Positions 7,225-15,049 of a DNA stretch of 64,000 nt are shown piece after piece. The notes under the pieces were generated by a model. That model was not told the DNA's origin, ran no database searches, and was given only the letters and a program-made list of their open reading frames with translations. The number at the start of each line of letters is the position of its first letter. Position 1 is the stretch's first letter. This DNA is from Thiosocius sp942490985. GTDB lineage: Bacteria > Pseudomonadota > Gammaproteobacteria > Chromatiales > Chromatiaceae. The stretch is taken from positions 248,001-312,000 of the forward strand of contig CALNYW010000006.1 in NCBI GenBank assembly GCA_942490985.1, read 5' to 3'. The translations under genes and the position numbers were made by a program.

Positions 7225-10092
7225 CCGGTAATTACCTCCAATGGCGGTGGTTCCATCGCCGCGCTCAACGTGAATGAGAATTCCACAACCGTGACCACTG
7301 TGACTGCCAGTGATGTCGATCTGCCAGCTGACACGTTGACTTACTCGATTACCGGTGGGGCCGATCAGGCCCTGTTCAGCATCGATCCAGGTGGCGAGTT
7401 GAGTTTCATTACGGCGCCTGACTTTGAGGCACCTGCCGATGCCGGCGCGGATAACACATATGAGGTGACAGTCGAGGTGTCCGACGGGGCCGATGACGAT
7501 ACCCAGACCATCACGGTTACGGTCGACGACATTGTCAGTGAGACCGGGCCGCAAATCGACAACGCGACGACGAGCGTTCCCGAAGACGCGGCAAATTCAA
7601 CCCTCGTCTATAACGTCAATGATGCGAATACGGGTAACGATACGGATACGGACGCGGAGCCCTTGACTTACAGCATCACTGGGGGGAATGCCGACGGTGT
7701 CTTCGCCATCGATCCCGCCACCGGTGCAGTCTGGGTGGCGAACAACGCCACGCTCGATTTCGAGGCCACGCCGCAGTACATCCTGACCATCGAGGCGACC
7801 GACGGGATCAATGTCGATGCGGCGGACCTAACCATCGATGTCACAGGTGTCAATGAAGCTCCTGTACTCGGGGCGATCGGCGATCAGTCCGTCGATGAAG
7901 GCGCGACGCTGAGCTTCACCGCGACCGCGACCGATGCGGATCTGCCGGCCGACACGCTGACCTTCAGCCTGGATGCTGCCTCGATCGCCTCGGGCATGGC
8001 AATCGATGCCAATACCGGTGTCTTCAGCTGGACGCCGACCGAGGGACAGGGTGGGCTGGCGCCAGCGGTGACGATCACCGTGACCGATGACGGTGCCGGT
8101 ACCTTGTTTGACAGTGAGACCTTCACGATCACCGTCACCGATACCAACACCGCGCCGCTACTCGGCGCGATCGGCGATCAGTCCGTTGATGAAGGCATGA
8201 CGCTGAGCTTCACCGCTATCGGGACCGATAGCGATGACCCGGCCGATGGCCTGACCTTCAGCCTGGATCCGGCCTCGATCGCTTTAGGCATGACAATCGA
8301 TGCCGATACCGGTGCCTTCAGCTGGACGCCGACCGAGGGACAGGGTGGGCTGACGCCGGCGGTGACGATCACCGTGACCGATGACGGTGCCGGTACCTTG
8401 TTTGACAGTGAGACCTTCACGATCACCGTCGATGAGGTGAATACGCCACCGGTTATTGTCTCCGACGGGGCCGGCAGTTTGGCGACCATCGGCCTGAGTG
8501 AGAATTCAGCTGTTGCGACAAACGTCAACGCGGTAGACGCGGATATGCCGATCGACACGATCACCTACAGTATCGTCGGCGGCGCTGATGCAACAAGATT
8601 TGTTATCGACGGTGCCACGGGCAGGCTGGAATTCATCAGCAGTCCGGATTTTGAATCGCCGTCGGATGCGGACAGCAACAACACCTATGAGGTGACTGTT
8701 CAGGCGAGTGACGGCATAGCGACTGACACCCAGAACATCACGATCGCAATAACCGACGTGAATGAGCATCGGCCGCTGGTCGATCCGGGTCAGGCATTCA
8801 CGATCGCTGAAAATGCCGCCAACGGCAGCAGCGTCGGCATGGTCACTGGCAGTGATGCTGATAGTGCCGATACGCTGGGTGACTGGGAGATCGCATCCGG
8901 CAACGAGAATGGCATATTCCTGATCGATCCAACCAACGGCGAGATCCGTGTCGCCAGCAACAGTGAGTTGAGCTACGAGTCGAAAGACAGCTTCGTCCTG
9001 GGCATCCGGGTGAGCGATGGCATTGAGACCTCGAACATCGAGACCGTGACGATCAACGTGGCCGATGTCAATGAAGCGCCGAGCGGCTTGCTCCTCAGCA
9101 ACACGAAGATCATGGATGGTACCGACACCACCGGTGGGAACCTGCTGGCTGCCCTTGTTGCTGTCGATGACGACCCATTCGATACGGCAAGCTTCAGCGT
9201 CATTGGCGGCCCAGACGCCCATTATTTCGCGATTGTTGGGGAACAGCTTTGGATCGATGCGGGCCTGATCGATAGCGCGGACCAGAAGGTCTTCGATCTG
9301 GTCTTGCGGACCACTGACAGTGGTGGTCTTAGTTTCGACCTGGCTGTGAAGATCGTGATCGAATCGTTGGAGATTCCTGATCCGGTCGAGACCGGTACCA
9401 CTGACAATAACCCGCAGGTGCCGCTACCGACCCCGATCGTCACCGAGGCGGAATTGACCACACCACCACCCGATGAGCAAGTGTCTGGCGACGACTTGGA
9501 CGACGAAGGTGAAGACCAAGCGTCTGCTGACGGTGCGGCCGAAGAGGACGCACTCGGGCCGGTCAATGCCGGCTATGTATCTGAGGGAGAGGAGCCGATC
9601 ACGACACCTGACAGCGACGGTCATGCAGGCAACGCGCCGGTCGGCGGCCTGCAGGCCATACGGGAACTGCTCACAAGCGTTTTTCTAGGCGACCGCGATC
9701 AGCCCGGCGCATCGGCGCTTCTGCAGATAACGGCGAAGTTGAGCGATGAATTGTTTGAGACCGAGGTCTTGCCGAAGATCGAATCGGCGTTCGACAAACT
9801 ACGCGATGATGTGCGCGCCCAGCACGTCATTGATACCACCACTGCCAGCTCTGTGGTCCTGGCGTCGGGTGGGTTGTCCGTCGGGTACGTCGTCTGGTTG
9901 ATCCGAGGCGGGATACTCGCCAGTGCAGCGATTTCGTCCCTTCCGGCATGGAGCTTCCTCGACCCGATCCCTGTGCTCGCACGAGCCAACGACGATGAGG
10001 AAGAAGAAGGCGATTCGCTTGATTCGATAATTCAAAGGAACCAACAGGCTGCCGATAGAAAGGGGTATGAGCCAGGTAACGAGGATCCATGA
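6547..10092 (+). CDS. C-terminal fragment of the repeat adhesin with a hydrophobic segment near the C-terminus
   Basis: This is an uninterrupted frame of at least 1,181 residues. It contains two complete cadherin-like repeats (units starting 6619 and 6922) preceded by the end of another, several divergent cadherin-like domains, and two tandem He_PIG-like domains with GDQSVDEG motifs (7867-8454). A low-complexity Pro/Asp/Glu linker (about 9370-9640) follows, then a predicted helical region and a hydrophobic stretch with cores VVLASGGLSVGYVVWLI and ILASAAISSLPAWSFL (9850-9975). The tail is strongly acidic (DDEEEEGDSLD). No RTX nonapeptide run or C-terminal beta signal is evident. The hydrophobic segment and charged tail would suit a membrane retention anchor, which is an inference. 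The kinase gene starts 57 bp downstream. Confidence 0.75.
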   Translation: MQVDDGTVTVAKTITVTVTDANDAPVITSSTFSAAENQTAAGTVLATDADVPADTLSWSLTGGGADSGAFTLSPTGVLSFNTAPNFETPGDANADNVYEVEVQVDDGTVTVSKTITVTVTDANDAPVITSSTFNAAENQTSIGTVLATDADVPADTLNWSLTGGGADSGAFTLSPTGVLSFNTAPNFESPGDSNGDNVYEVEVQVDDGTTTVTKAITVTVTDANDAPVITSNGGGSIAALNVNENSTTVTTVTASDVDLPADTLTYSITGGADQALFSIDPGGELSFITAPDFEAPADAGADNTYEVTVEVSDGADDDTQTITVTVDDIVSETGPQIDNATTSVPEDAANSTLVYNVNDANTGNDTDTDAEPLTYSITGGNADGVFAIDPATGAVWVANNATLDFEATPQYILTIEATDGINVDAADLTIDVTGVNEAPVLGAIGDQSVDEGATLSFTATATDADLPADTLTFSLDAASIASGMAIDANTGVFSWTPTEGQGGLAPAVTITVTDDGAGTLFDSETFTITVTDTNTAPLLGAIGDQSVDEGMTLSFTAIGTDSDDPADGLTFSLDPASIALGMTIDADTGAFSWTPTEGQGGLTPAVTITVTDDGAGTLFDSETFTITVDEVNTPPVIVSDGAGSLATIGLSENSAVATNVNAVDADMPIDTITYSIVGGADATRFVIDGATGRLEFISSPDFESPSDADSNNTYEVTVQASDGIATDTQNITIAITDVNEHRPLVDPGQAFTIAENAANGSSVGMVTGSDADSADTLGDWEIASGNENGIFLIDPTNGEIRVASNSELSYESKDSFVLGIRVSDGIETSNIETVTINVADVNEAPSGLLLSNTKIMDGTDTTGGNLLAALVAVDDDPFDTASFSVIGGPDAHYFAIVGEQLWIDAGLIDSADQKVFDLVLRTTDSGGLSFDLAVKIVIESLEIPDPVETGTTDNNPQVPLPTPIVTEAELTTPPPDEQVSGDDLDDEGEDQASADGAAEEDALGPVNAGYVSEGEEPITTPDSDGHAGNAPVGGLQAIRELLTSVFLGDRDQPGASALLQITAKLSDELFETEVLPKIESAFDKLRDDVRAQHVIDTTTASSVVLASGGLSVGYVVWLIRGGILASAAISSLPAWSFLDPIPVLARANDDEEEEGDSLDSIIQRNQQAADRKGYEPGNEDP
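7867..8454 (+). repeat. Two-copy 294-bp tandem repeat encoding He_PIG-like domains
   Basis: Two copies, starting at 7867 and 8161, encode domains that both contain GAIGDQSVDEG, FSWTPTEGQGGL and DDGAGTLFDSETFTITV. The DNA is highly similar over the full 98-codon unit, and the frame is intact in both. They differ from the 303-bp cadherin units. Confidence 0.8.
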
Positions 10093-10149
10093 GAAGAATC
10101 TGATGAACGTAGCGCGGACGGTCGAAAAGGATCGACCTAGCAGGGCTCA

Positions 10150-13077
10150 ATGCGCAATCTGACCACCCGTTTTCGGCTTTCCACAGGGCTTGCGGGGCTG
10201 GTTGCAAGCCTGATTATGCTGGCGATCCTGGTCGGTATTGTGCCCGACAAGGTTGCGGCAATGCGTGATGCGCGCGCATCGCTCGCCGAAGCCATTGCGG
10301 CTAATACGTCTTTACTGGTCTCGCAGACCGACCTTCGGCGCATGAGCCAAATCATGCGATTGATCGTCAACCGGAACACTGACCTGCTGTCGGCGGGACT
10401 ACGTGACCAAAACGGTCAACTGGTGGTGGCGACCGACGACCATGATGGTAACTGGTTGCCGATGGCTGGGCAGCATTCCAATGATTCCCAAGTAGTCGTG
10501 CCTATCCTGGCCGGGAACAGCGAGTGGGGAAAACTCGAGTTGCGTTTCAATGCCCTAACCGGAAGCGGTTGGAATTCGCTGATCGTCAATCCGTGGTTGC
10601 GCCAGGTTATTTTTCTCACCTTGGGCAGCTTCGTGCTCTTTTATTTCTACCTTGGCCGAGCGCTTAAGCATCTTGATCCGTCGCGGGCGATCCCAAGTCG
10701 GGTACAAGAGGCACTCGATACCATGGCCGAAGGGCTGCTGGTAATCGATGCAAAGCAGAATATCGCGCTGGCCAACCGCGCGTTTGCCGATCTATTGGGT
10801 AAGGATCCAGACGACCTGGTCGGCAAGACAATCAACAAACTGCCGTGGCGGTCTGTAGAGGACCAGAACCGGGCACTCGAGAACACACCGTGGGCAGACG
10901 CACTCAGTGAGGGGATGGCCCAGATGGGCGCGATGTTGAAGCTACAGTTACCCGATGGGCGCTGGCGGACGTTGATGATTAATGCCTCGCCAGTCCTCGG
11001 AGGTGGTAGCAAGCACTCCGGTGTACTGATTAGTTTTGACGATGTCACGGAACTCGAGGAAAAGGAGCTCGAGTTACGCCAGTCAAAAGAAAAAGCCGAA
11101 GCGGCGAACATGGCAAAGAGCGCATTCCTGGCCAATATGAGCCATGAAATCCGGACGCCGATGAACGCGATCCTTGGTTTTACCGAAGTCCTGCGGCGTG
11201 GCTGGAGCAGGGACATGGCCAGCAACCAAAAGCATCTGGCCACTATCCAGTCGAGCGGCAAGCACCTACTGGAGTTGATTAACGATATCCTCGACCTGTC
11301 GAAGATCGAATCCGGTCGGCTCGAGGTGGAAAACGCCCGGATCGCTGCACACAAGGTCGTACATGACGTCGTGCATATCATGCGGGTAAAGGCCGAGGAC
11401 AAGCAGATTCGACTGGATTTCAATGTCGACACACCGATCCCGGAGTCGATACCTGCCGATGCTGCGCGGTTGCGCCAGATCATCACTAATCTGGTCGGCA
11501 ATGCAATCAAATTCACCGATCGGGGTGCCGTAAATGTCGTCTGCAGCATGACCGAAGACCCAGCGCCAAGCTTCCAGGTGGCTATCGCTGATACGGGCAT
11601 CGGCATGTCAGAGGACAAGCTGGAAACCATCTTCGATCCGTTCGTTCAGGCCGATGCATCGATAAGCCGCCGTTTTGGAGGTACCGGTTTGGGTCTGTCG
11701 ATAAGCCGGCGCCTGGCCCGTGCGATGCATGGGGAGATTGAGGTGGAAAGTAAACCCGGCGAGGGCAGCTGCTTCCGCATCGTGTTCCCGCCCGGTGATC
11801 TCCTCGGTGTCAATATGCTCCAACCCGACGAGGTGACGTTCGAGGACAACGAGGATCTTCCGAAGAATGCGGCGACCTGGCAGTTTCCCCCGGTCGACGT
11901 GTTGGTTGTGGATGACGCGGTAGAGAACAGAGGGCTGATCAAGCTCGTGTTGGAAGAGTTGGGTTTGCGTATCTCTGAGGCAGTCAATGGTGCCGAAGCT
12001 TTGGAAAAAGCACGCTGCGGCGACTACGCGGCAATTGTCATGGATGTTCAGATGCCGGTAATGGATGGCTTCACCGCCACGCGAAAGATGCGCGAAGAAG
12101 GCCTCACATTACCGATCGTTGCGTTAACCGCCAACGCGATGAAGGGATTCGAGGAAGAATGCCTTGCCGTTGGTTATTCGGGATACATCGCCAAGCCAAT
12201 CGATGTTGACGACTTCATAGGCCGTATGGCGGATATCCTTGGTGCTGTCGCCCGGGAGAATACCGATAACTCGCTGCGCGAGGCTGGCTCGGTAGCGCCG
12301 ATGCCGGCATCGGAAACCGCAGATCACATGGCGGCCCCCGTCTTCTCGACTTATGCCGGCCGCCCGGGCGCCGGCCCGCTGATCGTTGGCTTCGTCGAAA
12401 AGGTAAACGGAGAACTGCCCAAACTGTCGCTCGCCCTGGAAAAAGAAAGCTGGGAAGAACTGGCAAATCTCGCGCATTGGTTGAAGGGTTCCGGCGGCAC
12501 GATGGGATTCGCGGTGCTGACACAACCCGCACTTGAACTGGAGCTGGCTGCGAAGAACCAGGACAAGGCGGCGGCACAACGGGCCTTTGTCACGGTCGAG
12601 GCAATGGTGGGTTTACTGCAGACCGGCCGGCCGGAGTCGCAGATGCCAGAAGTGCCGGAATCTGTGGCCGAGAATTTCGGCAGCGATGAAATGCAACCGA
12701 GTCCGGCCGTGGCAGCTGCCATCGAACCTATCTATTCAATCTACGCATCACGTACTGCGGTCGTCCCGTTGATCGTTGAGTTCGTGGAACGGCTTGGCAG
12801 CGAGTTGGTAGCGATGGACCAGGCCTTGGCAAAGCGTGACTGGGTAGGTCTGGCAAATATCGCCAACTGGTTCAAGGGTACAGGTGGCACCATGGGCTTC
12901 ACCGAACTTGTTGAGCCCAGTGAAGAACTCGAATTGGCTGCCAACGCAGGCAGCGACGCAAGAGCCGCGGCGGCGTGTGCGGTGCTCAGAGAGTTGGGTA
13001 GCGCGGTGCGCAGTACACCGCCACCGGGCCATGGTGATGAAACTCAGCTGACCGAATTCAGGCAGGCCGCATCATGA
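10150..13077 (+). CDS. Hybrid sensor histidine kinase with PAS, HisKA, HATPase, REC and two Hpt domains
   Basis: This 975-residue inner-membrane kinase has transmembrane segments near residues 14-37 and 155-175 flanking a short periplasmic part. A PAS domain (about 185-300) follows, then HisKA with the phospho-accepting His332 in NMSHEIRTPMN, and a HATPase with NLVGNAIKF, DTGIGM and GGTGLGLSIS boxes. The receiver has Asp632 in VMDVQMPVMDG. Two Hpt-like domains end the protein: the first has His776 in AHWLKGSGGTMGF, while the second reads ANWFKGTGGTMGF with Asn906 where the phospho-histidine should be. It overlaps the next gene by 4 bp (ATGA), so the kinase and the REC-EAL protein are probably translated together. 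The likely phosphorelay is His332 > Asp632 > His776 > the downstream receiver. The signal sensed is unknown. Confidence 0.93.
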   Translation: MRNLTTRFRLSTGLAGLVASLIMLAILVGIVPDKVAAMRDARASLAEAIAANTSLLVSQTDLRRMSQIMRLIVNRNTDLLSAGLRDQNGQLVVATDDHDGNWLPMAGQHSNDSQVVVPILAGNSEWGKLELRFNALTGSGWNSLIVNPWLRQVIFLTLGSFVLFYFYLGRALKHLDPSRAIPSRVQEALDTMAEGLLVIDAKQNIALANRAFADLLGKDPDDLVGKTINKLPWRSVEDQNRALENTPWADALSEGMAQMGAMLKLQLPDGRWRTLMINASPVLGGGSKHSGVLISFDDVTELEEKELELRQSKEKAEAANMAKSAFLANMSHEIRTPMNAILGFTEVLRRGWSRDMASNQKHLATIQSSGKHLLELINDILDLSKIESGRLEVENARIAAHKVVHDVVHIMRVKAEDKQIRLDFNVDTPIPESIPADAARLRQIITNLVGNAIKFTDRGAVNVVCSMTEDPAPSFQVAIADTGIGMSEDKLETIFDPFVQADASISRRFGGTGLGLSISRRLARAMHGEIEVESKPGEGSCFRIVFPPGDLLGVNMLQPDEVTFEDNEDLPKNAATWQFPPVDVLVVDDAVENRGLIKLVLEELGLRISEAVNGAEALEKARCGDYAAIVMDVQMPVMDGFTATRKMREEGLTLPIVALTANAMKGFEEECLAVGYSGYIAKPIDVDDFIGRMADILGAVARENTDNSLREAGSVAPMPASETADHMAAPVFSTYAGRPGAGPLIVGFVEKVNGELPKLSLALEKESWEELANLAHWLKGSGGTMGFAVLTQPALELELAAKNQDKAAAQRAFVTVEAMVGLLQTGRPESQMPEVPESVAENFGSDEMQPSPAVAAAIEPIYSIYASRTAVVPLIVEFVERLGSELVAMDQALAKRDWVGLANIANWFKGTGGTMGFTELVEPSEELELAANAGSDARAAAACAVLRELGSAVRSTPPPGHGDETQLTEFRQAAS

Positions 13078-14876
13078 CGCTGCCAAGTATTTCTCAATCG
13101 ACAAGCGAGTACGTCACAGCGCACGATGAGCGTGATCGGACCAGTCTACTGCTGCGATCCACCATCATGATGCTGGACGATGAGCCTCTGACGATGGCGA
13201 TGGCCAAATCGTTTCTAGAGGATGCCGGCTACAGCAGTTTCGTCCTAATAGACGACTCAACAACAGCGCTTTCTCGGATCGAGGAGATAAAACCAGATGT
13301 ACTGCTGCTTGATCTCGTGATGCCCGGGGTCTCCGGGTTCGAGATTCTGGCTGAGATCAGACGTCATCCCGACCTGCGACATCTTGCGGTCGTCGTCCTC
13401 ACGTCATCGACCGATACCGGGACCAAGCTTCGCGCGCTGGATCTCGGCGCAACTGACTTTCTTGCCAAGCCGGTCGATCCCAGCGAACTCGTTCTGCGTG
13501 TTCGAAACATGCTCACGGTAAAGGCCTATCAGGATCAGCTGGTTTACTACGATCCACTCACCCGTTTTCCCAACCGGCGTTTGTTCATCGAGCACCTGGA
13601 GGCCGCGTATCGCAGATCCGCCATCAGTGGCGATCTATTTGCTGTGATGAATCTTGAGATCGATCAGTACAAAAAGATCAACGACAGCCTGGGTGTAGGC
13701 GTGGCGGATGAGATCCTCGCCGCCGTCGCGCAGCGGCTCGAAAGCGTCGTACGCGAGGCGGATGGTTTGGCCCGGCTCATCGGAGGCGTCGATTTCAGCA
13801 TCGATATCTCGCGCTTCGAAGGGGGGGTTTTCGGCTTGCTGCTGCGCTCGATCGACCAGATTGAGAATGCGGCTGCCGTGGCAGAACGCGTCACCAGGGC
13901 TTTCAAACAGCCGTTTTCCGTGGACGGGAATGAGATCTGCGTGACCCTCAGTATTGGCATCGCCGGCTTCCCTGGCGCGGGCAAGGACGGGACCGATCTA
14001 CTGCGTGAGGCGAGTAGTGCGAAGGACTATGTGCGCGAATTGGGTGGCAACAACTTTCAGTTTACGTCCTCGGAGATCAATCAAAATTATCAGAAGCGGC
14101 TGAATCTCGAATCACGTTTGCGGCACTCGTTGGAAAAGAGTGAGCTGCAGCTGGCATTCCAACCGAAAGTCGCGGTCGACGGCAATAAAATCGTTGCCTG
14201 TGAATCCTTGTTGCGCTGGTTCAATCCAATATTGGGAACGGTGCCGCCCAGTGAGTTCATTGGCTTAAGTGAAGAAACCGGACTGATTGTGCCGATCGGA
14301 GAATGGATTTTTGAAGAGACCTGCCGGGTGTTGCGGAACTGGCAACAACGGTTCGATAAGTCGGTCGGGCTTGCCGTCAATGTTTCGATCATGCAGTTCA
14401 AGGAAAAGAATTTCGTGGATATGGTGGCGAGTGTCGTACGCAATGCCGGGGTCGACCCCGAACGGTTGACGCTCGAGCTCACCGAGAACCTTTTGATCGA
14501 AGATATCGATCAGAGTATTCCCAAGTTGGCTAGGCTTCGCGATGCCGGCATGCTTATCTCCATTGATGACTTCGGAACCGGTTACTCTTCGCTGAATTAT
14601 TTGCAACATCTTCCGACCGACGAGTTGAAGATTGATCAGAGCTTTATTGCCAAGGTGGATAAATCGGAGCAATCCAAAGCAGTGGTCGCCTCTATCATCT
14701 ATCTCGCCAAAAGCCTGGGCCTGAAGACGGTCGCTGAAGGGGTCGAAACGATTGGGCAGTTGGAGTTCCTGAAATTACATCGCTGCGATGTCTATCAGGG
14801 GTATCTTTTCAGCAAGCCGGTCGAGGAAAAAAAGTTCGAAGCAATGCTGGACGCGCAATTTTCTGCTGATCTTTAA
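13074..14876 (+). CDS. Response regulator with REC, degenerate GGDEF and EAL domains (c-di-GMP phosphodiesterase)
   Basis: The 600-residue protein starts inside the kinase stop codon. It has a receiver domain (about 28-150, phospho-acceptor Asp80 in LLLDLVMPG), a GGDEF-like domain (about 165-320) and an EAL domain (about 345-595). The GGDEF signature reads RFEGGVFG, so the catalytic acidic residues are lost and cyclase activity is unlikely. The EAL domain keeps its expected residues: Glu377 in ESLLRW, Asn in VNVS, Glu in ELTE, the DDFGTGYSS loop, Lys in LKID, Glu in AEGVET and Gln in YQGYLFSKP. It should therefore hydrolyse c-di-GMP under control of the upstream kinase. Its place behind an adhesin suggests local control of adhesion, as c-di-GMP does for Lap-type adhesins; that link is an inference. 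Confidence 0.92.
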   Translation: MTLPSISQSTSEYVTAHDERDRTSLLLRSTIMMLDDEPLTMAMAKSFLEDAGYSSFVLIDDSTTALSRIEEIKPDVLLLDLVMPGVSGFEILAEIRRHPDLRHLAVVVLTSSTDTGTKLRALDLGATDFLAKPVDPSELVLRVRNMLTVKAYQDQLVYYDPLTRFPNRRLFIEHLEAAYRRSAISGDLFAVMNLEIDQYKKINDSLGVGVADEILAAVAQRLESVVREADGLARLIGGVDFSIDISRFEGGVFGLLLRSIDQIENAAAVAERVTRAFKQPFSVDGNEICVTLSIGIAGFPGAGKDGTDLLREASSAKDYVRELGGNNFQFTSSEINQNYQKRLNLESRLRHSLEKSELQLAFQPKVAVDGNKIVACESLLRWFNPILGTVPPSEFIGLSEETGLIVPIGEWIFEETCRVLRNWQQRFDKSVGLAVNVSIMQFKEKNFVDMVASVVRNAGVDPERLTLELTENLLIEDIDQSIPKLARLRDAGMLISIDDFGTGYSSLNYLQHLPTDELKIDQSFIAKVDKSEQSKAVVASIIYLAKSLGLKTVAEGVETIGQLEFLKLHRCDVYQGYLFSKPVEEKKFEAMLDAQFSADL

Positions 14877-15049
14877 GGCCGCTTCTTGCCGGCTAGGCCG
14901 ACGTCTACGCGCGCCAGCTCGGCGCCATCATCACGTCATACTGGCGCAGGACCCGGTTAGGCGAATCTAAAGATTATGGCTTTTCGGACGCTAAACCCGG
15001 TTAGCCATTCAAGCAGGTTAAACCCCATCAATCCATTGCGCATAAGCCC

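Larger units (their letters stand above)
1..10092 (+). pseudogene. Giant cadherin-like repeat surface protein, 5'-partial, reading frame broken by several indels
   Basis: The coding frame is open at base 1, so the N-terminus lies outside the window, and it ends at 10092. Conceptually joined, about 3,360 residues are visible. Order: a LamG-like domain (about 255-930), four cadherin-like repeats (952-2162), an Ig-like and mixed region (2163-3230), a second LamG/jelly-roll domain (3235-3820), eleven more repeats (3890-7224), divergent cadherin and He_PIG-like domains (7225-9370), a Pro/Asp/Glu-rich linker, a coiled segment, a hydrophobic segment (9850-9975) and an acidic tail. The frame shifts near 1510, 4442, 5480-5620 (three changes), 5862 and 6497. 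Repeats of this kind are typical of large secreted adhesins that fold with calcium. All frame breaks fall in near-identical repeats while the flanking genes are intact, so consensus or assembly error is at least as likely as a real pseudogene. A role in adhesion is inferred from domain type. Confidence 0.8.

Noticed and set aside
3479..7554. Long minus-strand frames across the repeat array (for example 3479-4522, 4359-5540, 6481-7554)
   Set aside because: They are antisense shadows of the repeats with low-complexity Val/Asp/Gly/His composition, and they break wherever the sense frame shifts.
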